Shown: positions 6,820 to 17,800, counted from the stretch's first letter. The stretch: DNA of 21,889 nucleotides from Ministeria vibrans ATCC 50519 (GCA_943704425.1 CALSCP010000313.1:69637-91525), one strand, 5' to 3'. Notes: a model not told the origin generated them from the sequence alone. Numbers and translations: made by a program.

Positions 6820-8293
6820 ATGCTATCGTGGGAACCCTCGCCGTTACGGGCGTCAATCGATGCCTACATTGACGCTATTGATGGGACGCAGGACGTAGAC
6901 GAGAGCAGCGCGCTCGTTGAATCGCTGTCACCACACGAATGTTGGGCAGTGCTGCGCATTCATTCAACGCTCGTTGCCAAGCATCTCGACCCTCTCATCA
7001 CTTCTGCTTTGCATGCCTACCCTGATGTGAATGCACACGATCCCATCTCGGGAATGACACTGCTTCACTTTGCCGTTCGAGCCGGCGCAGACGCGTAAAG
7101 TATTTTCTTTTTTTGCTTGTTTTTGTTTCACAGTTTTGACGTTGATTGTTCGCTTCTGTGACAGCTTCCAACACGCAAGCACTGCCGAAAAGTGTGTGCG
7201 CATGCTGCTCGAGCAAGGAGCCGATCCTGCGCGCCCCTGTACGCACGTCGGACTCACGCCTGTCCATCTCGCAGCCATGTTTGGCGCGTCATGTCCGCTG
7301 AAGGCGCTGCTCGAATCAACGAGCGCCCGCGACGCAGCAGGTCGTGGCGTCCCCAGCCATATGTGGGATGGAGCCACTGCGTTGCATCTGGCCGTCGAGA
7401 GCGACTCTATTGAGACGGTGCGTACGCTGGTAGAGACAGTGCCACTCAGTGTCAGTGCAACAAATACCAAAGGACACACGGCCGCACAGAGTCTGCCTTT
7501 CTCGACGTTGGACCCTTCAAACCCCATTGCAGTGCTCGTCCAGGCATCGACAAATACAAAGAAGAGGCCGCCACCGAAAACATCCCAACCAAAAGCGAAA
7601 AAATCGCTCCAGCTGCAGGTGGACACTGCCAGTGCGCATGCAACATCAACTCCACCAAGAACTGTCACCAAGATTGTCTCACCACGCTCGGGTCGTCGTC
7701 GCAGCTCGGTTGATGTCGAGGGCGCGACAGGCGGCAGCTCGCGACGCAGCTCAAGCGTTTCAACATCGGGCGTCACCACCACACTGCGCTCTCCGCGCCG
7801 CTCCACTCTCACCTCGGGCATTCCTCGTCGCGTCGCCTCGCCGTCATCATCAACACGATCCGCCAGTCCAAGCACCACCGGCACATCTACAGTGCCATCA
7901 TCAATGACTGGTTGCTCTCCGAGACTGTCCACACCAGTCGACACGCACGGAAGCCGCATTCCACGACGAAGCATGAGCCCCGAGAAGCGCACAAGGACAC
8001 CCACCAACCCCACCACGACGAACAGCAGCGAACAATGCAATGCCAACGACGACTGCGAGCAGCCCGCACCACATGTTGGTGAGTCAGTTGTTGTACGGCG
8101 CACGGGCGAAGTGGGCGTCGTGCGCTACGTCGGTGCGCTCCCCGACGCCCCTGGCCAGTGGCTGGGGGTTCACCTTCCGTCTCCCGTCGGCAAGAACAAT
8201 GGCGTTCTCAAGGGCAAGCGCTACTTCTCCTGTCCTCCAAAGCACGGCATCTTTGTGCGTGACGATGTTGTCTCTCCAGTCAAAAAAAAGTAA
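6820..8293 (+). CDS. Ankyrin-repeat and CAP-Gly microtubule plus-end protein (two exons)
   Basis: Exons 6820-7094 and 7165-8293 join in frame to give 467 aa. Ankyrin repeats span about residues 78-220 (GMTLLHFAVRAGAD, GLTPVHLAAMFG, GATALHLAVES). A Ser/Thr/Arg-rich disordered linker follows, then a C-terminal CAP-Gly domain at about 397-462 containing GKNNG and RYFSCPPKHGIFV, the conserved signature that binds C-terminal EEY/F tails of tubulin and EB1. The linker has two SxIP motifs in basic context, SGIP (7814-7825) and SRIP (7952-7963), the EB1-binding signal of plus-end trackers. The domain combination resembles animal CLIP3/CLIP4. It probably acts at microtubule plus ends, with the ankyrin part binding cargo or membrane partners. 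The protein ends a few residues after the CAP-Gly. Confidence 0.88.
7095..7164 (+). other. Intron of the ankyrin/CAP-Gly gene (70 nt)
   Basis: Donor GTAAAG and acceptor TGACAG; without removal the frame stops at 7096. Splicing joins GC to C (Ala) and keeps the ankyrin repeat continuous (AGADAFQHAST). The nearer CAG at 7131-7133 would put the reading out of frame and into a stop. Confidence 0.85.
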
Positions 8294-8358
8294 AGAGGCT
8301 TTTTTTTATGATAAAGCATGTTTGTTTGTTGTTTTCTTCATTTCGCACACACTCTTTT

Positions 8359-11300
8359 TCAGCGGCCTTTGTTCCGTAATGACATTGTGTGACGCTACAG
8401 AATAAAAAAAATCAGACAAAGGGACGATAGAGAGAAGAGAGAAAAAAGTAACAAAGTGGTAGAGACAGAGAGAATAACACAAGCAATAAAGAGAGAGAAG
8501 GGAAAAAGAAACAAAGCGATGAACAAAGTGATGGAGAGAGACAGGAGGGAGAAAGAGATAAAGTGATGAACAAAGTGATGGAGAGAGACAGGAGGGAGAA
8601 AGAGATAAAGTGATGAACAAAGTGATGGAGAGAGAGAGGGAGAGAGAGAGGGAGAGGAGAAAGAAACAAAGCGATAGAGAGAGAGAGAGAGAGGAGAAAG
8701 AAACAAAGCGACAGAGAGAGAGAGGAGAAAGAAACAAAGCGATAGAGAGAGAGGAGAAAGAAACAAAGTGATAGAGAGAGAGAAACAAAAGTGACAGAGA
8801 GAAAAACAAGTGTAGAGAGAAAAACAAACTGATAGACAGAAAAGAGAAGGAGATTGAGCAAGTCTATACCTTGCGAGCACTGGTGGAGAGACCAGAGGGA
8901 GTGGCGGTAGCGGTGGCGGAGCGCGGCGGAGACGCAAACGAGAGAGGGCTGTCCGACTGCAGAGCGCGTGTCTCTACTTCATCTCTGCATTGCAAAAATC
9001 CATTTCAATAAATGAATGATTGATCGTTTGCTTGCGTTGTGGCCTTACTTGGCTGAACGAGTGGAGCGACGTGGACGCAGCTTGACAGAGAGTGGCGTGG
9101 CTTCGGCTGCTGCAGGGGTGCTCTTGGTCGCTGCTCGTGTGCTCGCACGTGTAGAGGGTGTGGTGGACGCTCCAATGTCCAGCACAACCGGGCGACTACG
9201 TAAAACAATCGTGAATTTTTGTTTAGTTTTAGTTTAGTTTAGTTTTTTTTTTTTTTTGAAATACATGGGAGTGCCGGTAGCAAGACGCGTGACAGGTCGG
9301 GACGGAGGAGAGACGGCGCGCTTCTCCGTCTTGCGTTTGGGCGTAAAGGTAAGTCGAGTGGGCACGGGTGCCTCGTCGAGCATGGTTGTCTCGTCGGCGA
9401 GGCCCTCATCGGTCGAGCTGGAGGGCTCCTTCACTGCGACATTGGGTGTGGTGGCTTCGGTCGCGGCCGCCAGAGCCTGTGCGTCGGCTGCCGCCCGCTC
9501 CGCCTGCTCTGCACGTTGGCCTTCTTGTTCATGTGCAAGGCGACGAGCACGCTCATCGTCTTCGCGCTGCTTAGCCTCCTGTTGCTGATGTCGCGCCGCC
9601 ATGAGTTGCTCCATGGTGCTGGTGATGGAGCCAGCGCCGGCGTCGGCCACGATGAGCTGTTCGTCGGGGCGAGTCGCATTGACAGGTGGTGCCTCGCCGG
9701 TGAACTGGACACGTTTTGGTGCATCAGCTGTCTCGTGGACCGTCGTGGCGTGTCGACCGCGCAGGCGAGTGCGTCGTGGGGGCGTTTTGAGTCGCTGTCG
9801 TTGCATCGCATCCTCGACGCCAGTCTGCACGGGGTTGGTGGTTGCGTTGGGAACTGTGCTGACGGCCTTTTTCAAAATCGACTGCGGCGTGCGTAGTGTC
9901 GTCGTGGACGAGGCAGTCGCTGTGCGTACGGGCGTTTGTGGCAGCTCAGACACATCAAAGGAGGAGAGCAACGACAACGCTGGCATTGGTGGCGAGTGTG
10001 CATAGGCAACTGCACCACTGCGCAACAAAGGCGAGGCAGCAGCGGCGGTGTTGGGACGTGAGGGTGTTTTCGGTCGCTGATGCGGCGTTGTCGTTGTTGT
10101 TGTGGTGCCAAGAGGTATTGGCGACGTGGAGTTGGCAGTTGCGACGGTGGCGACGAGTGCCTGTCGTTTGGGGGTGGGAAACAACAGGGTTGTTTTACGA
10201 GCACTGCGTTGAGGGGTGCGCGAGGGTGTCATGGGTGGACCGCAAAAGGGCTCCGGCGGCGTCGTGGTCGTTGTCGCGGTACTCGTTGCGTCACCGGTCG
10301 TGTCCATTGCGCTACGACCAAATGCCGTCAGCACACGATCACTTCGCGCCTTGGCTGGCGTCGTGGTTAAGGTCTTCGCCGTGGACGAGGCAACTTCCAA
10401 ATCCTGTCGCGTGTCCACCACCTGACTCATGACCGCCCGGATGAGTGCGGTGCGTGCGTCACCGCGAGGTACCGCTGTTCTCTTGTCGTGCAACAGGGTG
10501 ACGGAGAGCGGTTGGGGACGACGGTGGACGCCCGCGTGCGACGATGATGAAGAAGCTGCCTGGACGCGATCGACAAACGACTGCGATGCGGACGACGAGG
10601 GGGCGGCCGCTGGCAGTGCAAATGAGGCGGCGGTGAGTTCGCGCTGAACAGCAGGTAACATGGAACGACAGGCGGTCGCAATGGCGTTGCGCGCTGCCGT
10701 TGAGTGTGGCGTGGCTGCGACGTTTTCGGTGCGCAAAGCGTCGTTGAGACGCGAAGCTTCGACACAGCGACGACGCTGTACGTAGAACATGAGCAGGTGC
10801 TCGCGAGCGGCGGGCGAGCCTTGCTGTTTGAAGAAGCGCACAAAGGCCGCCTCTTCGGTTGCGTCGAGTGGCATTTGCAAAATGTCGGCCATGCGGCCGT
10901 GACGCTGACAGCCTCGGAAGAGGTGGAAAAGGAGAAGTTCACCGGCGGCATCGTGGGTGCCGATGGAGGCGAGAGTGCGCGCGTGGTGGCGCTGAAACTC
11001 AAAGGCTTCGCTGACTAGACCGCACGCCATAAGAGCACGCATGGCCGAGACACCGCCTGCGGCGGTCGTGAGCGACGATCGTGCAGCACGGAAGTAGGCG
11101 AGGGCACAGGGCGCCGGCGGTGCAGCACTTGCGCCGCTTGCCAGTGTCTTGAGATCGTCGTCAAGGTCGACCAAGGCGCGCAGTACAGTCTCGGAATGAT
11201 CGCGAGACTGTGCTGAGGGATGGCACAAGTCTAGGGTGGCGCGCGGGTCGTGGCAGTCAAGCAACCAAAACCCACGGAGGGTACGTGCCAAGCCCGGAGA

Positions 11301-12569
11301 GATGGCGAAGGCGCGAGCAAACGAGCGAAGCATGTTGGGCGACGCGTCAAGGTCAAGTAGAAGGTAGTAGACAAGCTGACGTTTGCCGGCAACCTTGCCG
11401 GGTGCACCAATGGCAAAGATCTCGAGCATTTCTGTGATAGACTCGGGTGGATATTGAATGTTGGATCCGGGTGCGAGGCGATCGACCAGGAGTCGTTGTG
11501 GTTTCGGCACGCCACTGCACTGCTTGTCCTTGTCGTCATCGTCGTCGTCGTCATCGTGGTTGCCGTGCTGGTAGGCGCGAGCGCGCGCCTCTCGTCGTGT
11601 CTGGACCTTGAGGGCGAGGGACGGGGCAGGGAATTTGAATTGGTTGGGCAGAGCGAGAGCGACGGAGAGTTGTTCGGGAAGGAACTCGTGATGGACGAGC
11701 CAAGTGAGCATTTCGACATACTGGCTGACGCGCAAGAGGTCGTCCAGACGACGCTCGAGTTCGCGCGAACCTTCTTCGGTAGAGTCGCGCGAGAGAAACG
11801 CCTGGAAAATGGTGTAGAGGTAGCCAAGGCGAGTGAAGGCGGCGTCGAGCAAAGCAAGGGTACGGCGACGCAAGTAGGCGTCAAAGGGAGACGCGTGACT
11901 GCCGGAGCGCAAAAGCGTGAGTGCACTTTCGATGCGCTCACGTACATTGCCATACACGTCCCAGGCCCAGTCGAGGACAGGACGAGCGTCGGTTGCGTAG
12001 ACGGGCGCGTCCACATTGACGCCACTAGAGGTGAGGGCAGTGGCGGGGGTTGTTGCGGCGCCAACAACACCATCGGAGACGACAGTCAGCGTGATATACT
12101 TGCAAATAAGCGCCACAAGGTTGTGCTCAAAGCAAACGTCAAACAGACGGGCACGGTGAGCAGCGAGATCATCGGCAGGCAGGTCTGCGGTGGCAAGGAT
12201 GAGGCCAGTGCGACGTGCGGCCACATACGCGGCATAGGGATCAATCATGGCGGCGGGACCTTGGGCAACAAGATCATGCAACTGTTGCTCCTGCTGACCG
12301 TAGAGGACAGCGCTTCCGGCAGCCTCGCTAAGCAAAAAGCGCACCTCGTACGTGAATGAGTCGGTCCAATAGTTTGGATTGTCGACGGCGGGCGAGTCGA
12401 TGTGAGCACAGCCACCAACAAAGTCACTTGAAAAATCGTGGACGGTGCTCGTGTCAACCCACACGTCAAGAACCGGTCCACCCTGCGGATCCAGCTCCGT
12501 CAACGAGTGTTCCGCAAAGAACCCTACCATAAAAGAGTAATGAAAAGCAATATTAAATTAATACTATTA

Positions 12570-12631
<62 letters not shown>

Positions 12632-14078
12632 TTATTATTATTATTATAATTATTATTATTATTATTATTATCACTATTATTATTATTATGTATATGGTCG
12701 ACGTACCACAACCACGATCGATGGGATGCTGGCGCGCCGAATACCAGCGACCCGTGTCAAAGATGGCAATGGAAGTTGCAAGGGTGTTGTTGCGTTGAAG
12801 ACTCTCCCAGACAAAGTAGCAGCGATTGGGTTCGCCGGAGCGAGCGTCGGCCAGCGCACGGGCACTAATGACACGACTTGCCACGGCGTCACGACCGGAG
12901 ATGAGAGGATGCGACATTTTGTCAAAGACATTTTTGACATCGAGGTAGACTATGCGCGACAAAGAGGACGGCCCGTCAGCGGTCGTGCTTGTGTCCATAG
13001 CGTCGAGAGAGGCGACGACGGGCTCTGCTTCAAATTCGATTTGGTACAATGAGAGGCGAGCAAAGGAGGAGGAGGAGGCGCTGGAGTCGTCATGGCGAAC
13101 GCTGGCGGCGTCGTCAGGCAACGACTCGCAACCTTGGCACACCCAGAGATGACCAAAGGGCACGTCGTCTTGGGGCATGACAAAGACAAAGGAAGTGATG
13201 GGCGAGTCGGGAACGTTGCCCATGGTCGATAGGGCGAGTAGACCGGTGCGCATGGAGTAGGCGAGGAAGCCGCCGAAGCGAAAGCCTACACAGAGAAGGG
13301 CCACCTCGGGCACGTGAACAATACTGGTGACACAGGCGTCAGCACCACGCGCGACACACAAAGGTTCGGGCGAGCCGTCGGCCATGGGGTGGCGGTAGGT
13401 GGAGCTGGAGGGTGAGGAGAAGCAGGCGTCGTTGAGTTCAAAGTAGAGGCGTTGATCGCGCTTGCGCAGGTGCCGCCCGCGACGCCGAGGCGAGGTTGGA
13501 ACACCATCAGCGTCAAATTCTGTAGCGTCGGCTGTCTCGGCAGCGACGCGAGGGGCGGGCACGCCTGTGGCGCGAACAAAGTCAGCACGCGACGAGTCGT
13601 ACGCCAGGTCGACGAGCAGCAAACGACCGTTTTCGCCAGCGACGGCAAAGACGGTGTCGTCGTTGCCGTCGGCGACACCTAGGCTGCGACGCAGGGCGGC
13701 GTCGCGATGGTACTGATGGTCGCAGGGCACGGGGATGACGGCAGACACGCGGTAGGGCAGGGAGCAGGAGAGGACGACGCGCGACGAGGAGATGTCGAAG
13801 AGCACGACACGGCCGCCACGGCCCTCGACAAGGCCGATCGCAAGCATGGGCACGCCGTACACAACGGCCTCCTCGACCGCCGTGATGTACGTGTCGGCCG
13901 TGTCGACTGCATACGCGCAGACGGTCGCGCCCGAACGAACATTGACACAGTGCATTTGTGACTCGTGCGCACGCCAAGCCCAGCGGCCTCCGTGGCACAC
14001 CGCGCCCGTCAGCAAATCACCGCTGCCCGGCACAACAAAGCGCGTTGTCTGGGCAACGAGGCGCGTTGCGGGAGCCAT
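8359..14078 (-). CDS. ELYS/MEL-28-like nucleoporin (five exons proposed)
   Basis: Proposed exons 14078-12707, 12523-9265, 9195-9049, 8984-8870 and 8394-8359 join in frame to 1642 aa. ELYS recruits the Nup107-160 complex to chromatin to start pore assembly. The N-terminal ~450 residues look like a beta-propeller with regularly spaced hydrophobic strands. Residues ~815-970 match the ELYS helical domain: LVYYLLLDL, RGFWLLDCHDP, VLRALVDLDDD, ACGLVSEAFEFQRHH. A poly-Asp run lies near 783. The last ~600 residues are disordered, Thr/Ser/Pro-rich, with many minimal TP/SP sites in basic context (TPSRTP, TPKR, KTPSRP, KTPPRRTR), as expected of a mitotically phosphorylated chromatin-binding tail; no perfect AT-hook is seen. 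Exons 1-2 are firm. The last two are less so: without splicing intron 3 the protein would stop at 9045 (1593 aa). Confidence 0.82.
8395..8869 (-). repeat. Polypurine/polypyrimidine repeat tract, probable expanded intron of the ELYS-like gene
   Basis: About 450 bp almost pure A/G on the plus strand (C/T on the minus). It contains near-identical 47-bp units starting at 8518, 8565 and 8612, and shorter units (GGAGAAAGAAACAAAGCGAT-like) between about 8670 and 8775, with runs of GA dinucleotide. On the minus strand it starts with donor GTATAG after an AAG codon and ends TTCTGTAG, so it can be read as intron 4 of the ELYS-like gene with an enormous pyrimidine tract. Long ORFs here are repeat artefacts. 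Confidence 0.7.
8518..8658. repeat. 47-bp tandem repeat, three units
   Basis: Units beginning GATGAACAAAGTGATGGAGA recur at 8518, 8565 and 8612 with exact 47-bp spacing. The first two units are complete and nearly identical; the third decays into GA repeats. Confidence 0.85.
8985..9048 (-). other. Intron 3 of the ELYS-like gene (64 nt, less certain)
   Basis: Strong donor GTAAGG overlaps an in-frame TAA; acceptor TGCAG at 8985. Splicing gives a GC-rich, coding-like 115-nt exon (8984-8870) with balanced phase. Retention gives a stop at 9045-9047. Confidence 0.6.
9196..9264 (-). other. Intron 2 of the ELYS-like gene (69 nt)
   Basis: Donor GTATTT directly followed by a run of 15 A and AAACTA repeats; acceptor ACGTAG. 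Reading through would add only poly-Lys and a stop. Splicing continues a basic, Thr/Ala-rich tail of the same style as the preceding exon. Confidence 0.75.
12524..12706 (-). other. Intron 1 of the ELYS-like gene, expanded by an ATT repeat (183 nt)
   Basis: Donor GTACGT at 12706, acceptor ATGGTAG ending at 12524; phase 1 on both sides, restoring CGFFAEH. About 120 nt (12570-12690) is an interrupted ATT/AAT triplet repeat. Without the repeat the intron would be about 60 nt, the normal size in this window. Confidence 0.85.
12570..12690. repeat. (ATT)n microsatellite inside an intron
   Basis: An uninterrupted block of about 17 ATT triplets is followed by shorter ATT blocks separated by single-base changes. 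On both strands it translates to Tyr or Ile runs that should not be taken as protein. Confidence 0.95.
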
Positions 14079-14135
14079 TCAATTATTTTTGATTTTTGAA
14101 AAGAAAAAAAAAGTGGATTATTTTCTATTTTTTTG
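14079..14135. promoter_or_regulatory. Very short AT-rich bidirectional spacer
   Basis: Only 57 bp separate the ATG of the ELYS-like gene (minus) from the ATG at 14136 (plus). It is mostly A/T with an A run at 14103-14112. If the plus ORF is a real gene the spacer must serve both promoters; more likely it belongs to the ELYS-like gene. Confidence 0.4.
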
Positions 14136-14591
14136 ATGATTATTGTTCAAACATTTGTGGAGATTGGAGGGAGGGTGATGGTTGAGAAGATGGTTGGGGT
14201 GATGGGGTTTCTGGAGGGGAATGGAATGGAGGAGGAGGTGTTGCGACTGTTGGTGACTGGGAGGAGGACGAGGGAGGATGGTGTGGTGGGGAAGGATGAG
14301 TTTGATGTTGCGTTGGATGCACTGCGACAGATGTCGATCGTGAATGTGAATCGGAATGTGTCGCGAATGCATCGGTTGGTGCAGGATGTGTGTCGGGCGG
14401 TGGCGTTTGGAGATGAGGATGAGCGGTGGGATGCGCTGCAGCGGCTTGGGAAAGTGTTGAAGGAAGAGATCGATGATGAGAAGAAGGTGTATGATGATGG
14501 AATGGAGTCGTGTGGTGGGAGTGCATGGGATGCGAGTGTTGGGTTGGGCGAGGGGGGAGGTAGAGGAGAGGAGGGGAACGGGAAATACTGA
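14136..14591 (+). pseudogene. Short ORF resembling the winged-helix end of an NB-ARC/STAND protein
   Basis: The 151-aa ORF has G-rich coding composition unlike the spacers. Residues ~55-105 (DEFDVALDALRQ, then SRMHRLVQDVCRAVAF and ERWDALQRLGKVL) resemble the junction between winged-helix and TPR parts of NB-ARC-TPR proteins, where an MHRLVQ-type motif (the MHD-like site) is typical. The nucleotide-binding part (P-loop, Walker B) is absent, and the C-terminus is Gly/Glu low complexity instead of TPRs. It may be a remnant of a STAND ATPase, a small independent gene, or an exon of a gene whose other parts are not visible. The reverse frames here are low-complexity His/Pro/Ser shadows. Function as an intact signalling protein is unlikely. 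Confidence 0.5.
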
Positions 14592-14897
14592 GGAGTATGA
14601 GGGTGGTGTTGTGTGGCTATCACAGCCTGAGCCCTGAGAACGACTCAATATCGAGTTCAAACCCACAATTCAATTTTATTTTTGATCAGTCTCAAATAAT
14701 AATAACTGGCTGTGTCTTCGCGTGGTGACTGTATCATTAATAAATGGGTTGTATTCTTCTTCTTCTTCAAATAATAATAATTTATTGCAGACATAATAGC
14801 ATAATTATTAAGCATTCCTCGTCTTCTACTCGTTACTACGATGGTTCGGGGATTAAGGAAATGGATAAAATGTAATGGAAATTCAATCACTCCTCAA
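14592..14897. other. Convergent spacer, no gene seen
   Basis: This 306-bp AT-rich gap lies between the plus ORF ending at 14591 and the RTK stop at 14898. It contains small AAT/TTC repeats (14696-14705, 14756-14780) and one arm of a 31-bp dispersed inverted repeat (14733-14763). No RNA gene was recognised. Confidence 0.6.
14733..14763 (+). repeat. 31-bp inverted repeat, arm 1 (3' side of the RTK gene)
   Basis: These 31 bases are identical to the reverse complement of 20745-20775. Similarity ends on both sides. Its partner is just upstream of the RTK start, so the pair brackets the gene. Confidence 0.85.
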
Positions 14898-17800
14898 TCA
14901 CAAGACAGAGGACGTGAGCTCCTCCAGCTCCGCACCAACCTCTCGCAGTGGTGAGCCCAAGAGAATGTCAGCACTCATCATTTGCGCCAGTGTCAAGCGC
15001 AACTCCGTGAAGCTGGGTCGCTGACGCGAATCCATGTGCCAGCAACGTACCATGAGATCGTAGCATGAGTCGGGACACTCGCGCGGTTTGGTAAGACGCT
15101 TTCCGTCGCGCAGACTCGGAGCCAAGTCACGTGCAGTGACTCTTCGGTACGGGCGCACAGTGCCAAAGGTCATCACCTCCCACATCACCACACCAAACGA
15201 CCACACGTCAGTTTTGCTGGAGAACTTGCGGAATTCAAGTGACTCAAGGGCCATCCAGCGCACCGGCAGCTTGCCTCGCGTCTTCACACGGTAATAGTTG
15301 TCGGCGTCCATGCGACGCGACAGTCCAAAGTCCGCCACTTTAATGGCCGAGCCCTGGCACACCAAACAGTTACGGGCTGCTAACTGAATGCAACAGAAGT
15401 GAGACAAGTGTGAGCCAGGTGATTTGTTTGTTTCGGGGTTTTTTTGTTTACGTCACGGTGCACAAAAGATAGACTCGCCAGGTAAGCCATGCCCAAACTG
15501 ATTTGCATCAGCATGTTCAGCTGCTCAGCATAGTTCACTTCAAGCCCTTCGCATGTTGCACAGAGACGCAAGAAGTTGCGCAAGTCACCATGAGAGCAAT
15601 ACTACAATATTAATTTTTTAATCACAAAGACACTCAGCAGTCTTAATCTTCATATTTTCTACCTCAATGATGATGAGATACGGCTCATTGTGGATACACG
15701 TCCCCACTAGACCAAGGACGTTTGGGTGCTTGAATGTCGCCAGCAGCTCCGCCTCGGACAGGTAGTCTTCCCGCTCCTTTTCCGTTGCTCCGTCCTTGAG
15801 GGTTTTCACTGCGACGTACTTGGCATTCAGACCGTGCTCGTCGACCGCAGCCGCTTTAAGAACCACTCCAAACTCACCCTTGCCAATTTCTTCAATGAAA
15901 CTGAGTCGGGCGCGGTCGAAATGGAACTGATCGACTTTGCTGTTGTCGAAAGGGAAGTGGGAATCCGTGTCGGTGTCGTCCAACTTGCTCGCTTGCTTGT
16001 TAGCCGACTCCCCTGTGCGGCGCACGGTGCCATACTTGTCAAACTCGTTTTTCTCCTCATCTGCACCCTTCCGGAAGGGGTTAATGATGCGTGAGTTTGG
16101 CCGCCCGCCGTGCGACTTGATCGTCTGGTATATCTCCTCGACGTTGCCGGTGCGCACTCGCCTCTCGTATGACTCGTAATCGTCGTGCGCCTCTCCAATC
16201 ATGGAGTGCCGGACCGGACCGGGCTTCAACGCGCCATACTCAACTCGGGCTGGTCGTTCATATGCGCTCTCATTCACGTACGCCGCTTCTTCGTTCATGT
16301 CTGACTGTTCAGCCTTGTCTTTGAAGGAGGGGAGAACGCTTCTCGTCGAACCGTCGGTCGACATCTGGTGCAAATCATCAAGCGCTGGCACTCCTGTTGA
16401 CCCATACAGCTGTGAGCCTCCTGCTGAAGACACTTCGTCGAGAGCAGGCACACCAGCCGAGGAGTGCATCGAGGTACCATACTGGGAGACTGAGCCAAGA
16501 CTCGGCGGTGCAGTGCCCAGCGAAGCGTACGTCGAGAACTCCTCGTGCGGTGCGATCCTCACAGGCTCTTCCCGTAACATGATTGCAGGGTGGTTCTCGC
16601 TAACACCGTAGAGCTCACGCAGGTTCACAATATCAACACGTTGGCCCGGTGTCACCATGATTGTTCCGGCCGAGTAAAAGGAGGGATCGGCCTTCTGCGA
16701 GAGCATCATCCTCTTGGCGGTTGGCGGCGCTTCCTCGTCTTTCATCTTAGATTGCAACAGTTTCAACTCTCGTGGCTCAATATCTGTCGCATCGTTTGCC
16801 TGCATGTCCGTTCGCGACTGCAAAAACTCCAGCTGGCGCGGTTCAATATCGGCCATGTTGATCATGCCACTCTGCTGCGACTCGAGCATCTCTTGGTGCA
16901 AGTGCATCTGCGACAGGTGCGCCAGAGTGTGGCGCCCTCCGCCCAGCTTGTCACGGCGACGCAGCAACAGAACCACAACGACAACAGCAACGACAACAAC
17001 GCCGACAATCGCACCGGCAATGACCACACCGCCGCCCGACGCACTCGCCGCAGTGCCACTACCACCACTGGCTGTCACACCGTTCGGGTTGGTCACACCA
17101 CCAAAAGCAGTCACTATTGAAAAGTGACTCATGTCACCCTCGACATAGCCCCCGTCCAGATCCACCACTAGACCAACCACGTGCTCCCAGCTGTCGCCAC
17201 CCGTACCAAACATGATTGTAATGTTCGACATGGGATCCGACGGCGAGTACGAGCCGGCGTTGAGCGACAGACGGACCTTGATGGCGGTATTCCATGTGCG
17301 CGACGGTCGCAAGCGATACCATTCGGACTTGCCGCCCATGACACCCGCGGGTGCATGTGTACGACATGACGGGGGATAGTCTTCAATCTTGAAGAGCTCG
17401 AAAGCCGAACCGAATCCCACAGGAATCACAAGCGAAACGAGACCGTCCGGCGATGAGACCACACCGCCCAAGGCGGGATTCACCACCTGCTGTGCGAGAA
17501 TACTTGTGTCGCAGCCAAATTCGCACAGGGCCACATCGCCCGCCACAAGCACGTATGTGTTGTTGGTAGCACACTCGTAGGCAAACGATGCAGCTCCCGC
17601 TACACGACCGTTCGTGGTGAATCCCGAGTCGCACATGTACGTCAGTCGTTCTCTAGTGCGAACCACTCCTGAAGGCAACTGCGACGCAATGTTCTCCGTG
17701 TGCACCGGCTTGCTTCCGGTGCAAGCCATAGCCTGACACGTTCCGTTCGTTCTAAATGTGCCCGCCGCGATGCAGTTGGATGTTACCACAGTGGCGCCAG

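Noticed and set aside
8306-8937. Minus-strand ORFs rich in Ser/Leu/Phe
   Set aside because: Three overlapping frames are all open with the same simple composition, which is an artefact of the CT repeat tract.
12540-12720. Poly-Tyr and poly-Ile extensions of flanking ORFs
   Set aside because: They translate the ATT microsatellite, which lies between a good donor and acceptor that restore frame.
14600-14675. tRNA-like T-loop (GTTCAAAC) in the spacer
   Set aside because: The flanking bases do not pair as a T stem and no acceptor, D or anticodon arms could be placed.
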